From an uncultured Bacteroidales bacterium (GTDB lineage: Bacteria; Bacteroidota; Bacteroidia; Bacteroidales; UBA932): a stretch of DNA of 6,473 bases. How positions within the stretch are numbered: position 1 is the first letter of the stretch; each line of letters starts with the position of its first letter. The DNA is taken from assembly GCA_934678915.1 (NCBI GenBank), contig CAKUSF010000118.1, positions 1 to 6,473 on the forward strand, written 5' to 3'. Shown here one piece after another: positions 1-6,215 of this stretch. The notes below the pieces were generated by a model. The model was not told the origin of the DNA. It was given only the letters and a program-made list of their open reading frames with translations, and did no database searches. A program made the translations under genes and the position numbers.

Positions 1-749
1 TAGACCTTGACCTGATCGGACGCGCCACAGCCGGTTCCTCTGGAGCCGAATTGGCCAACATTGTCAATGAGGCCGCCTTGAGGGCAGTGCGTCTTGGCAA
101 GAAAGCCGCCACAACTGAGGATCTTGAGGAGAGTGTCGAGGTTGTGATGGCAGGTGAGCAGAGGAAGAACGCCGTGATCTCACCGGAGGAGAAGAAAATC
201 ATCGCTTATCACGAGATCGGTCACGCCATGGTGGCCGCTGCACAAAGCAACTCCGCCCCAGTTCAGAAGATCACAATCATTCCGAGAACCTCCGGAGCGC
301 TTGGCTACACTATGCAGGTTGATGAGGGAGAGAAGTTCCTCTATAGCAAGGATTATCTTCTGAACCGTCTAGCAACTCTGACAGGTGGACGTGTAGCTGA
401 GGAAGTCATCTGTCACACATGCACGACTGGAGCATCAAACGACATCGAGAAAGCCACCCAGATGGCCCGTTCAATGATCACGGCCTACGGAATGAGTGAC
501 AAGTACGGGATGATGGCTCTTGAGACTAAAGGCAATTCTTATCTAGGCGGTTCCTCACAGTTAGCTTGCTCTGACGAGACTTCCGCTGACATTGATTCAG
601 AAGTCCGCGTGATGATTGCCGATGCCAAGAAAAAAGCTACAGAAATCATCACCGCCAACATCGACAAGATGCATAAATGCGCGAAGTACCTTCTTGAGAA
701 AGAAACCATCACAGGTGAGGAGTTTATGAACATATTCAATGGAGACTAA
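1..749 (+). CDS. ftsH: FtsH-type ATP-dependent zinc metalloprotease, C-terminal part (5' end outside the window)
   Basis: FtsH proteins are membrane-anchored AAA+ proteases that unfold and degrade membrane and cytosolic proteins. The frame is open from base 3 to the TAA at 747-749, giving 248 residues. The N-terminal membrane segments and the Walker motifs lie upstream of the window. What is seen: the end of the AAA lid (SGAELANIVNEAAL), then the M41 peptidase domain with the zinc-binding motif HEIGH at 210-224, followed by GALGYTM and TTGASNDIEKAT; the Asp of NDIEKAT (441-443) is the expected third zinc ligand. The C-terminus ends soon after KETITGEEFMNIF, without a long tail. The wording (PRTSGALGYTMQ, GMSDKYGMMALE, ACSDET) recalls clostridial FtsH paralogues and differs from the housekeeping Bacteroidota form as I remember it, so this may be a second or acquired FtsH. 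The family call is secure; the origin is inference. The TTG at 51 is internal, not a start. Confidence 0.93.
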   Translation, partial: DLDLIGRATAGSSGAELANIVNEAALRAVRLGKKAATTEDLEESVEVVMAGEQRKNAVISPEEKKIIAYHEIGHAMVAAAQSNSAPVQKITIIPRTSGALGYTMQVDEGEKFLYSKDYLLNRLATLTGGRVAEEVICHTCTTGASNDIEKATQMARSMITAYGMSDKYGMMALETKGNSYLGGSSQLACSDETSADIDSEVRVMIADAKKKATEIITANIDKMHKCAKYLLEKETITGEEFMNIFNGD

Positions 750-854
750 CTTTGTTCATAAAGCATCAGTGATGCTACAATCAAGTTGCATCCATCACTA
801 TTTTGGGCTATAACTAATTTGTTACCTCACTAAACTATATTGTTTTAACATCTA
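750..854. other. Convergent intergenic spacer, no gene seen
   Basis: AT-rich spacer between the FtsH stop and the bidirectional terminator. I see no coding frame, no tRNA-like fold and no convincing promoter. The only structure is a short inverted repeat, AGCATCA-G-TGATGCT at 762-776, which as RNA gives a weak hairpin with no following U run. Confidence 0.5.
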
Positions 855-900
855 ATAATAAAAGCATTGCCAATGATTGCATTAGCAATGCTTTTATTAT
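855..900. terminator. Bidirectional intrinsic terminator between convergent genes
   Basis: A perfect 16-bp inverted repeat pairs 855-870 with 885-900. The 14-nt loop can itself form 4 more base pairs (872-875 with 880-883) after one mismatch. The outer part of the stem is A-rich on the left and T-rich on the right, so both strands give a GC-containing stem core (AGCATTGC/GCAATGCT) followed by a U-rich run. It lies 105 nt after the ftsH stop and 23 nt after the stop of the hydrolase gene on the other strand, where a shared terminator is expected. Structure is seen directly; function is inferred. Confidence 0.85.
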
Positions 901-923
901 GGTGAATCGTCAGAGGACGAGCA

Positions 924-2831
924 CTATCTGATGCATCCACATTCAATATACGAATCTGACGAGACAGAAATCTTTATCGCGCGATAGCCTTCCGCTGTTG
1001 CGGAGAACGGATTCGGAACGAATGTCTGAGGGTTCATGGCGATAAGAGGGAACCAGCTTCCTTGGATCTGGATCATCAATGAATGGCCGGGAAGGAAGTA
1101 GTGATCAATGTCGCACATGGTGAAATCTAGGCTGACCGTTTTCCCGGAACAAGTGGCTTTTGATTTGCCGAATCCATCGCGATAACGAACAGGCATCACG
1201 TCTCCACGTACAAGCATCTGATAGCCGTCGGGACGGACATCGATCAGCTTGACGACAATGTCCGCATCCATATTCCTTGATTTCTCTCCGCTTGGAAGGT
1301 CAAGCCTCAGTTCGATGTGCGCCTTGACTGGCCCTGCGAGGTGAAGTGTGTCAGAAAGAAGTTTTCCTGAATATGTCAGGACATCATGCCTTGCAGAAGC
1401 GAAAGTCTGGTCGGCAGTCATGTAGCCGTGGTCCCGTCCACTGGACTTCACGTCCATGTACGGGACAGGGTTCGAAGGGTCAGATGTGAATGACCGGAAC
1501 ACAGCGTGAGAAGCCGGCTCTGAGATATTCAAGGAATCTATACCTGAAAGATTGATTCTGAACGGTTTCGCTTCGGTAGGAGGCCATGTGGAATATGTCT
1601 CCCAACGCGGTGCTGACGGCACGCCTTCCATTTTGGACCGCTGTGTTTCCCCGGACGGAAGAACATTCACTTTCGCGGGAATATTCCCTTTACTTTCAAG
1701 ATAATAGGTAAAAAATGGATATTCAACCTTGTCTTGATAGTACTCCCCTGACGCTTCCCCGAACCACGCACCGGCAATACTATTCACATGACGGTTCCCC
1801 CAACCCCCGTGATGCCACGGCCCGATAGCGAGGAATATGTCGCCTTTGGGAGAACGCTTTTTCAGTTCAGCGTAAGTCTTAAAAGCACCGAAGCAGTCTT
1901 CTGCGTCATAGAAGCCTCCTGTCACGAGGACAGCAGGTTCGATGTTACTGAGATGAACGGACGGATTACGTTTTTTCCAGAATCGGTCATAGTCCGGATG
2001 AGCCACCATACTATTCCAAAAGGTCAATGAATCTCCGAAGAACGTGGAAAGTTCGGAAAGCGGCTTGCCTAGGAAATATTCATAGAGATCGGAATCTATC
2101 TTAACGAGACCTTTCATGCCCTTTGTGGAAGGAGCCTTGCGTGTCCTGTACATTGACGAACCGAAACGGTAGCAGTCCGCAAGGCAGAACGCACCATTGT
2201 GATGTGCGTCATCTCCCATAAACCAGTCTGTGACAGGAGCTTGTGGAGAGATAGCCTTTATCGCAGGATGTCGCGACAATGCTGCCATAGTGGCATAGAA
2301 GCCAGGGTACGATGTGCCTTTTACACCGATGTTGCCGTTGCTGCGGGTATTGGCAAGAAGCCATTCGACAGTGTCGTATGTGTCTGTTGCCTCGTCAACA
2401 GTCTGTCCTTTGGACAACCCACCGGCCTTGCCGGTAAGATGCGGCCTGATGTTCTCAAAACACCCTTCGCTGAGGTAAGTTCCACGTACATTCTGGAGAA
2501 CAATCACATAACCGTCAGCCGCGTAATTGAACAAATCTCCCCAGATGCCTGATGAATATGCCTGTTTGTCTGTCGGAGGCTCCTCTCCTGCCTCAAAACC
2601 GTAAGGCTTGAGAGAATATGGCGTGCGAACAAGCATGACAGGCTTAGGCGCAGATGCCGAAACAGGCTCATAGACAGCAGTATAGAGCCGTACCCCATCA
2701 CGCATTGGAATCATCACTTCCCTCTTTGTGTAATTGTCCTTGAGCCATTCCGACGTGACATCCTTCCCATTCTGCGCCATAAGGCCGACAGAAATAATCA
2801 TTAAAATGATTAATGTGATAATCTTTCGCAT
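924..2831 (-). CDS. Secreted CocE/NonD-family serine hydrolase (peptidase S15-like)
   Basis: Complete 635-residue protein of the family that includes cocaine esterase, alpha-amino acid ester hydrolases, glutaryl-7-ACA acylases and Xaa-Pro dipeptidyl-peptidases. It should cleave an ester or amide of a small acyl or amino-acid substrate; which one cannot be read from sequence. Residues 1-19 are a signal peptide (MRK, a hydrophobic stretch, then GLMA|Q), so the product is probably periplasmic. The alpha/beta-hydrolase domain holds RTPY (Tyr72, oxyanion-hole position), NVRGTYLSEG (114-123), the nucleophile elbow GTSYPG with Ser174, Asp309 in GGFYDAED and His341 in GPWHHGGW, so the triad is complete. 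A C-terminal jelly-roll domain follows (about 480-630). The tail ends in ECGCIR rather than the usual short hydrophobic end, and the mature part has several cysteines. The gene starts 11 nt after the UvrA-like gene and is probably the last in that operon. The start codon is fixed by the signal peptide; no Shine-Dalgarno is seen. Confidence 0.93.
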   Translation of the reverse strand: MRKIITLIILMIISVGLMAQNGKDVTSEWLKDNYTKREVMIPMRDGVRLYTAVYEPVSASAPKPVMLVRTPYSLKPYGFEAGEEPPTDKQAYSSGIWGDLFNYAADGYVIVLQNVRGTYLSEGCFENIRPHLTGKAGGLSKGQTVDEATDTYDTVEWLLANTRSNGNIGVKGTSYPGFYATMAALSRHPAIKAISPQAPVTDWFMGDDAHHNGAFCLADCYRFGSSMYRTRKAPSTKGMKGLVKIDSDLYEYFLGKPLSELSTFFGDSLTFWNSMVAHPDYDRFWKKRNPSVHLSNIEPAVLVTGGFYDAEDCFGAFKTYAELKKRSPKGDIFLAIGPWHHGGWGNRHVNSIAGAWFGEASGEYYQDKVEYPFFTYYLESKGNIPAKVNVLPSGETQRSKMEGVPSAPRWETYSTWPPTEAKPFRINLSGIDSLNISEPASHAVFRSFTSDPSNPVPYMDVKSSGRDHGYMTADQTFASARHDVLTYSGKLLSDTLHLAGPVKAHIELRLDLPSGEKSRNMDADIVVKLIDVRPDGYQMLVRGDVMPVRYRDGFGKSKATCSGKTVSLDFTMCDIDHYFLPGHSLMIQIQGSWFPLIAMNPQTFVPNPFSATAEGYRAIKISVSSDSYIECGCIR

Positions 2832-2842
2832 ATTTGATAATC

Positions 2843-5332
2843 TTAAATATAACGCCCTGTTGCACTGTCTTTTGTCTCACGAATTTGTTCTGGAGTACCG
2901 GTGGCGACAATGCGACCGCCTTCCGAGCCGCCTCTGGGTCCCATGTCGATGATGTAGTCTGCGTTGCGGATGACATCAAGATCGTGCTCGATGACGATGA
3001 CTGTGGCTCCATGGTCGATAAGACTTTGGAAAACCTTCAAAAGAGTCATGACATCGGACGGGTGAAGGCCGATGGTCGGCTCATCGAAGACGAAGACGGA
3101 ATCGCCCTGTCCCCTGCCCATCTCGCTGGCCAGTTTTAGACGCTGAGCTTCTCCACCTGAAAGGCTTGGGGTCTCCTCACCTAACGTCAGATAACCAAGA
3201 CCGAGGTCCCGCAAGACTCTCAGTCGTTGGCTGATAAGTTTCAAATCTGCACAGGCGTCAAGCGCGGAATTGATGTCCATGTCCATCAACTCAGGCAGCG
3301 AATGGAACTCTCCCGCGGCATTCTCCCTCCTGATGCTTCCCGCAGCCTTTGAATATCTCGACCCACGGCAGTCCGGACACGGGATGTCCACATCAGGAAG
3401 GAACTGCACGTCAAGGCTTATCACGCCCGTTCCGTCACAAGTCGGACATCTGAGTTTACCGGTGTTGTAGGAGAAATCCCCGTCCTTGTAGCCGTGCTTT
3501 TTCGCGTCCGGAGTCTTGGCGAATACCTTTCTCAGTTCATCATGGACATTGGCGTAAGTCGCGACGGTAGAGCGAACGTTAATGCCTATCGGAGAAGCGT
3601 CTATGAGTTTGACTTGACGTATACCTTCAGCATCAATTGACTTTACGTGCGCTGGCAAATCATGACCTGCAATCTTCGCCTCAAGAGCCGGAATGAGACT
3701 CTCAAGAACCATCGTTGTCTTCCCTGAGCCGGAGACTCCTGTGATAACCGTCAGGCGACCTTTCGGAATCTCAACCCTGAGCGGTTTGACGGTGTGAATG
3801 GCATCCGTCTCCATTACTATCTTACCATCAATGAATATGTCAACGTCATTTATCTGTGGTCTGACTTTAATAGAAGCCTTGCCTGAAAGGAAAGGACCTA
3901 TCCTTGAATATTCATTGGCTTCGATTTCTTTGACCGTGCCTTGCGCCATCACCTCGCCGCCATTCAAGCCGGCTCCAGGTCCCATCTCGATCATCCAGTC
4001 GGATTTGGTCAGAATCTGTGTGTCGTGATCCACGAGTACCACGGAATTGCCGTCCGCTATCAGGTCTTCCATCACGCCGCAAAGTCCGAGGATGTTCGAT
4101 GGATGCAGGCCGATCGACGGCTCGTCCAAAACGTACAGAACTCCGGTCGTGCGGTTTCTGACGGCTCTGGCCAATTGCATTCTTTGCCGCTCCCCGGTCG
4201 AAAGTGTGGCCGCTGAGCGATCCAGAGACAAATAACCTATTCCCAAATCCATCAGTCGTTTGGCCGTGTCGAGGAACGATTCGCAAATGCTTTCGGCCAT
4301 CGGACGCATCTCCTCAGGAAGTGAGGCTGGGACGCCTTTGACCCACTCCACAATCTCCGTGAGGGTCATCGTGCAGGCATCGGCCAAAGATATTCCCCTA
4401 AGCCTTGGTGCCCTTGCCGCGTCGGAAAGTCTTGTGCCGTGGCAATCCGGGCAAACATCAAGTCTCAGGAACCTTTCCACCCTTTTCATGCCCTTCTCGT
4501 CCTTGACCTTGGCAAGGGCGTTCTCTACAGTGTACGTCGCGTTGTAGAAGGTGAAGTCCAGTTCAGCGGCATCGTTGGAGTTCTTGGCCTTGTAGAGGAT
4601 ATGCTTCTTCTCGGCCGGGCCGTGCAGGACAATGTCCTTTTCCTTGTCCGTCAAGTCTTTGAAAGGCACGTCAGTGCGCACGCCCATCGCCCGGCAGACA
4701 TCCTTCATCAGTGACCACATCAGTGTGTTCCAAGGAGCTACAGCCCCTTCGTCTATCGTGAGGTTCTCATCCGGAATGAGTGTTGATTCGTCAACAGTCC
4801 TTACCGTACCTGTTCCGTCACATTTACGACACGCTCCCTGACTGTTAAACGACAATTCTTCAGCGGAGGGGGCGTAGAAATGTTCTCCGCAAACAGGGCA
4901 GACAAGTTCTTTTCCCGCAGCCACAAGCAAAGACGGGTCAACATAATGTCCGTTAGGACAGCGGTGACTCGCCAAGCGCGAGAACATAAGTCTAAGGCTG
5001 TTAAGCAGTTCAGTACCGGTACCGAAAGTACTGCGTATGCCTGGGATTCCAGGCCTCTGATGAAGCGCAAGAGCCGCCGGGACGTACAACACTTCATCCA
5101 CATCCGCCTTGGCGGCCTGAGTCATCCTCCTTCTGGTGTAAGTGGAAAGCGACTCAAGGTAACGCCTTGAGCCCTCTGAATATAGCACCCCAAGCGCCAG
5201 CGATGACTTTCCGGACCCCGACATTCCAGCGATCCCAACAATCTTTCCCAGCGGAATGTCTACATCCACGTTCTTCAGGTTGTGCACCCTCGCCCCACGA
5301 ACCAAAATCTTGTCTGGTTGATTCTTATTCAT
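2843..5332 (-). CDS. uvrA: Short (class II, UvrA2-like) UvrA-family two-cassette ATPase lacking the UvrB-binding domain
   Basis: Complete 829-residue cytoplasmic protein with two ABC ATPase cassettes in the UvrA arrangement; the family binds DNA. Cassette 1: Walker A GMSGSGKSS (36-44), signature LSTGE (377-381), Walker B VLYVLDEPS (398-406), H-loop His436. Cassette 2: Walker A GVSGSGKTT (532-540), signature LSGGE (724-728), Walker B ending in Asp750-Glu751, H-loop His783. Cysteine pairs at 145/148 and 168/171, and at 629/632 and 652/655, match UvrA zinc modules; a further CxxC lies at 294/297. Canonical UvrA is about 940 residues. Here the roughly 100-residue UvrB-binding domain expected between RCPNGH (124-129) and CPVC (145-148) is missing, so this is not the main excision-repair UvrA. 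Class II relatives include Deinococcus UvrA2 and the drug-resistance protein DrrC. The chosen ATG follows from MNKNQPDKILVRGARVHNLKN, the usual family N-terminus. It overlaps the HAD gene by 8 nt, which suggests coupled translation. Function in damage or drug tolerance is inference. Confidence 0.93.
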   Translation of the reverse strand: MNKNQPDKILVRGARVHNLKNVDVDIPLGKIVGIAGMSGSGKSSLALGVLYSEGSRRYLESLSTYTRRRMTQAAKADVDEVLYVPAALALHQRPGIPGIRSTFGTGTELLNSLRLMFSRLASHRCPNGHYVDPSLLVAAGKELVCPVCGEHFYAPSAEELSFNSQGACRKCDGTGTVRTVDESTLIPDENLTIDEGAVAPWNTLMWSLMKDVCRAMGVRTDVPFKDLTDKEKDIVLHGPAEKKHILYKAKNSNDAAELDFTFYNATYTVENALAKVKDEKGMKRVERFLRLDVCPDCHGTRLSDAARAPRLRGISLADACTMTLTEIVEWVKGVPASLPEEMRPMAESICESFLDTAKRLMDLGIGYLSLDRSAATLSTGERQRMQLARAVRNRTTGVLYVLDEPSIGLHPSNILGLCGVMEDLIADGNSVVLVDHDTQILTKSDWMIEMGPGAGLNGGEVMAQGTVKEIEANEYSRIGPFLSGKASIKVRPQINDVDIFIDGKIVMETDAIHTVKPLRVEIPKGRLTVITGVSGSGKTTMVLESLIPALEAKIAGHDLPAHVKSIDAEGIRQVKLIDASPIGINVRSTVATYANVHDELRKVFAKTPDAKKHGYKDGDFSYNTGKLRCPTCDGTGVISLDVQFLPDVDIPCPDCRGSRYSKAAGSIRRENAAGEFHSLPELMDMDINSALDACADLKLISQRLRVLRDLGLGYLTLGEETPSLSGGEAQRLKLASEMGRGQGDSVFVFDEPTIGLHPSDVMTLLKVFQSLIDHGATVIVIEHDLDVIRNADYIIDMGPRGGSEGGRIVATGTPEQIRETKDSATGRYI
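5325..5332 (-). promoter_or_regulatory. 8-nt stop/start overlap between HAD and UvrA-like genes
   Basis: On the minus strand ATGAATAA contains the UvrA-like start ATG (5332-5330) and the HAD stop TAA (5327-5325) in different frames. No Shine-Dalgarno precedes the ATG, so translation of the second gene probably depends on ribosomes finishing the first. The overlap is seen directly; coupling is inferred. Confidence 0.75.
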
Positions 5333-6035
5333 TGTCAATGAATATCTTGCCGAGTTGATCAAAAGAATCGAGGCGTACAATGTTCGGATGGTCAAACTCC
5401 TCCGTCACCTCATGCTGCCACATGGTGTGGAAAGGAATATAAATGCCGTAGCCTCCGATCTCAATGACCGGCTGGATGTCCGACTTGAAGGAGTTCCCGA
5501 CCATCGCCATGTCTTCAGGAGAAATGCCTTCGCTTTGACAGAGGTCAAGATATTCCTTTTTGCTTTTATTGGAGACCACTTCAATCCTGTCGAAATATTC
5601 ACTTAACCCTGAACGCCTTAGCTTGTTTTCCTGATCGAGCATATCTCCTTTTGTCAAGACAACTAGCCTATAGCGGCCACTGCCCTTCAATGCCTTCAAG
5701 GTGTCCGCCACTCCGGGAAGCGGTGTGGCCGGGAGACTGAGCAGCGATTTGGCACTTGATAATATTCGTGAAAGATTCTCGCCCGGAACCTTGTTGTCAG
5801 ACAGCCTTAAAGCGGTCTCCATCATTGAGATGCAGACGGCTTTAGCTCCGTACCCCAGAATAGGCATATTCGCGGACTCCGTCTTGAAAAGCTCCGCTGA
5901 CAGTTCCTCCACCGGGCCATATTCCTTAAGCTCCTCCGTGAACACATCCTCAGCCTTGTCGAAGTACGACTGATTGTCCCACAGCGTGTCATCCGCATCG
6001 AAAACAATCACCTTTACATCCTTCATCATGTCCAT
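5325..6035 (-). CDS. HAD-superfamily hydrolase (probable small-molecule phosphatase)
   Basis: Complete 236-residue cytoplasmic protein. Motif I is DADDTLWD, with nucleophile Asp13 and acid/base Asp15. Motif II is VVLTKGD with Thr128. Motif III is a lysine in NKSKKEY (157-160). Motif IV is VGNSFKSDI with Asp186. The stretch between motifs I and II (about 20-110) is largely helical in character, as in a C1-type cap. These features support a phosphatase of phosphoglycolate-phosphatase/YjjG-like build; the substrate cannot be read. Motif IV has Asn181 where many HADs have Asp; I recall GNS in a recognisable HAD subgroup, so this is probably not inactivating. It is the first gene of the minus-strand operon, with its last codons and stop overlapping the UvrA-like start. 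ATGs at 6035, 6029 and 6026 are all possible starts; I chose the first for its fit to the predicted promoter, and the choice does not affect the domain. Confidence 0.92.
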   Translation of the reverse strand: MDMMKDVKVIVFDADDTLWDNQSYFDKAEDVFTEELKEYGPVEELSAELFKTESANMPILGYGAKAVCISMMETALRLSDNKVPGENLSRILSSAKSLLSLPATPLPGVADTLKALKGSGRYRLVVLTKGDMLDQENKLRRSGLSEYFDRIEVVSNKSKKEYLDLCQSEGISPEDMAMVGNSFKSDIQPVIEIGGYGIYIPFHTMWQHEVTEEFDHPNIVRLDSFDQLGKIFIDNE

Positions 6036-6066
6036 AAATGTTTAGATTTCAAAATTAACAAAAAGG

Positions 6067-6091
6067 GCCAAATATAGACACACTATTTGGC
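6067..6091. repeat. Inverted repeat GCCAAATA-N9-TATTTGGC, candidate operator
   Basis: Perfect 8-bp arms at 6067-6074 and 6084-6091, separated by 9 nt. The proximal arm covers most of the predicted -7 element of the HAD-led operon and the distal arm lies in the -7/-33 spacer. A dimeric protein bound here would block transcription. No regulator gene lies in the window. The repeat is certain; its role is inference. Confidence 0.45.
6069..6076 (-). promoter_or_regulatory. Bacteroidota-type -7 promoter element for the HAD-led operon
   Basis: On the minus strand this reads TATATTTG, an exact match to the Bacteroidota consensus TAnnTTTG. A start point a few bases downstream would leave a leader of about 25-30 nt before the ATG at 6035. 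The nearest TTTG for a -33 element (6096-6093) is 16 nt away, shorter than the usual 19-21, so the upstream half is weak. Confidence 0.55.
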
Positions 6092-6152
6092 ACAAAATTC
6101 ATCTATTTCCATTCTTAGGTCGATAACCAAAGAGAGGAATCCTCATCCAAGA

Positions 6153-6183
6153 TTGGTAATAATCTCAAAAATGGCTACATTTG
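6153..6183 (+). promoter_or_regulatory. Bacteroidota-type promoter of the DUF3990 gene
   Basis: The -7 element TACATTTG (6176-6183) matches TAnnTTTG exactly. A TTGG (6153-6156) sits 19 nt upstream, a suitable spacing for a -33 element (TTTG/TTG consensus). The predicted start point falls at about 6187-6191, giving a leader of only about 25-30 nt before the ATG at 6216. Confidence 0.65.
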
Positions 6184-6186
6184 CAG

Positions 6187-6206
6187 AGTGACGTTATAAC
6201 GTCACT
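6187..6206. promoter_or_regulatory. Perfect 20-bp palindrome at the transcription start of the DUF3990 gene, candidate operator
   Basis: AGTGACGTTATAACGTCACT is identical to its reverse complement over all 20 bases. It begins 3 nt after the -7 element and ends 9 nt before the ATG, so it covers the predicted transcription start and most of the leader. That position fits a repressor operator, perhaps autoregulatory. In RNA it would fold only as a stem with a very tight loop. No regulator is visible in the window. Confidence 0.65.
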
Positions 6207-6215
6207 ATTTGCATT

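Noticed and set aside
51..53. TTG as the start of the FtsH gene
   Set aside because: The frame stays open to the window edge and the upstream residues continue the AAA lid sequence, so this is an internal Leu codon.
762..776. Hairpin AGCATCA-G-TGATGCT as the FtsH terminator
   Set aside because: The stem usable in RNA is only about 5 bp and no U run follows; the stronger hairpin at 855-900 fits better.
2698..3139. Open frames on both strands spanning the UvrA-like/hydrolase junction
   Set aside because: They lie in other frames of two well-recognised genes and show no domain, signal or start context of their own.
3912..4714. Several 60-120 codon open frames inside the UvrA-like gene
   Set aside because: Low-complexity, Arg/Ser-rich translations typical of shadow frames in a GC-balanced gene; no independent support.
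5333..5395. Extended N-terminus of the UvrA-like protein from an upstream ATG at 5395
   Set aside because: The extra 21 residues resemble no UvrA N-terminus and lie wholly inside the HAD coding region; the ATG at 5332 gives the usual family start.
6188..6205. CRP/FNR-family binding site
   Set aside because: The GTGA and TCAC half sites are separated by 10 bp rather than the 6 bp of CRP-type sites, so the palindrome is probably for another regulator.
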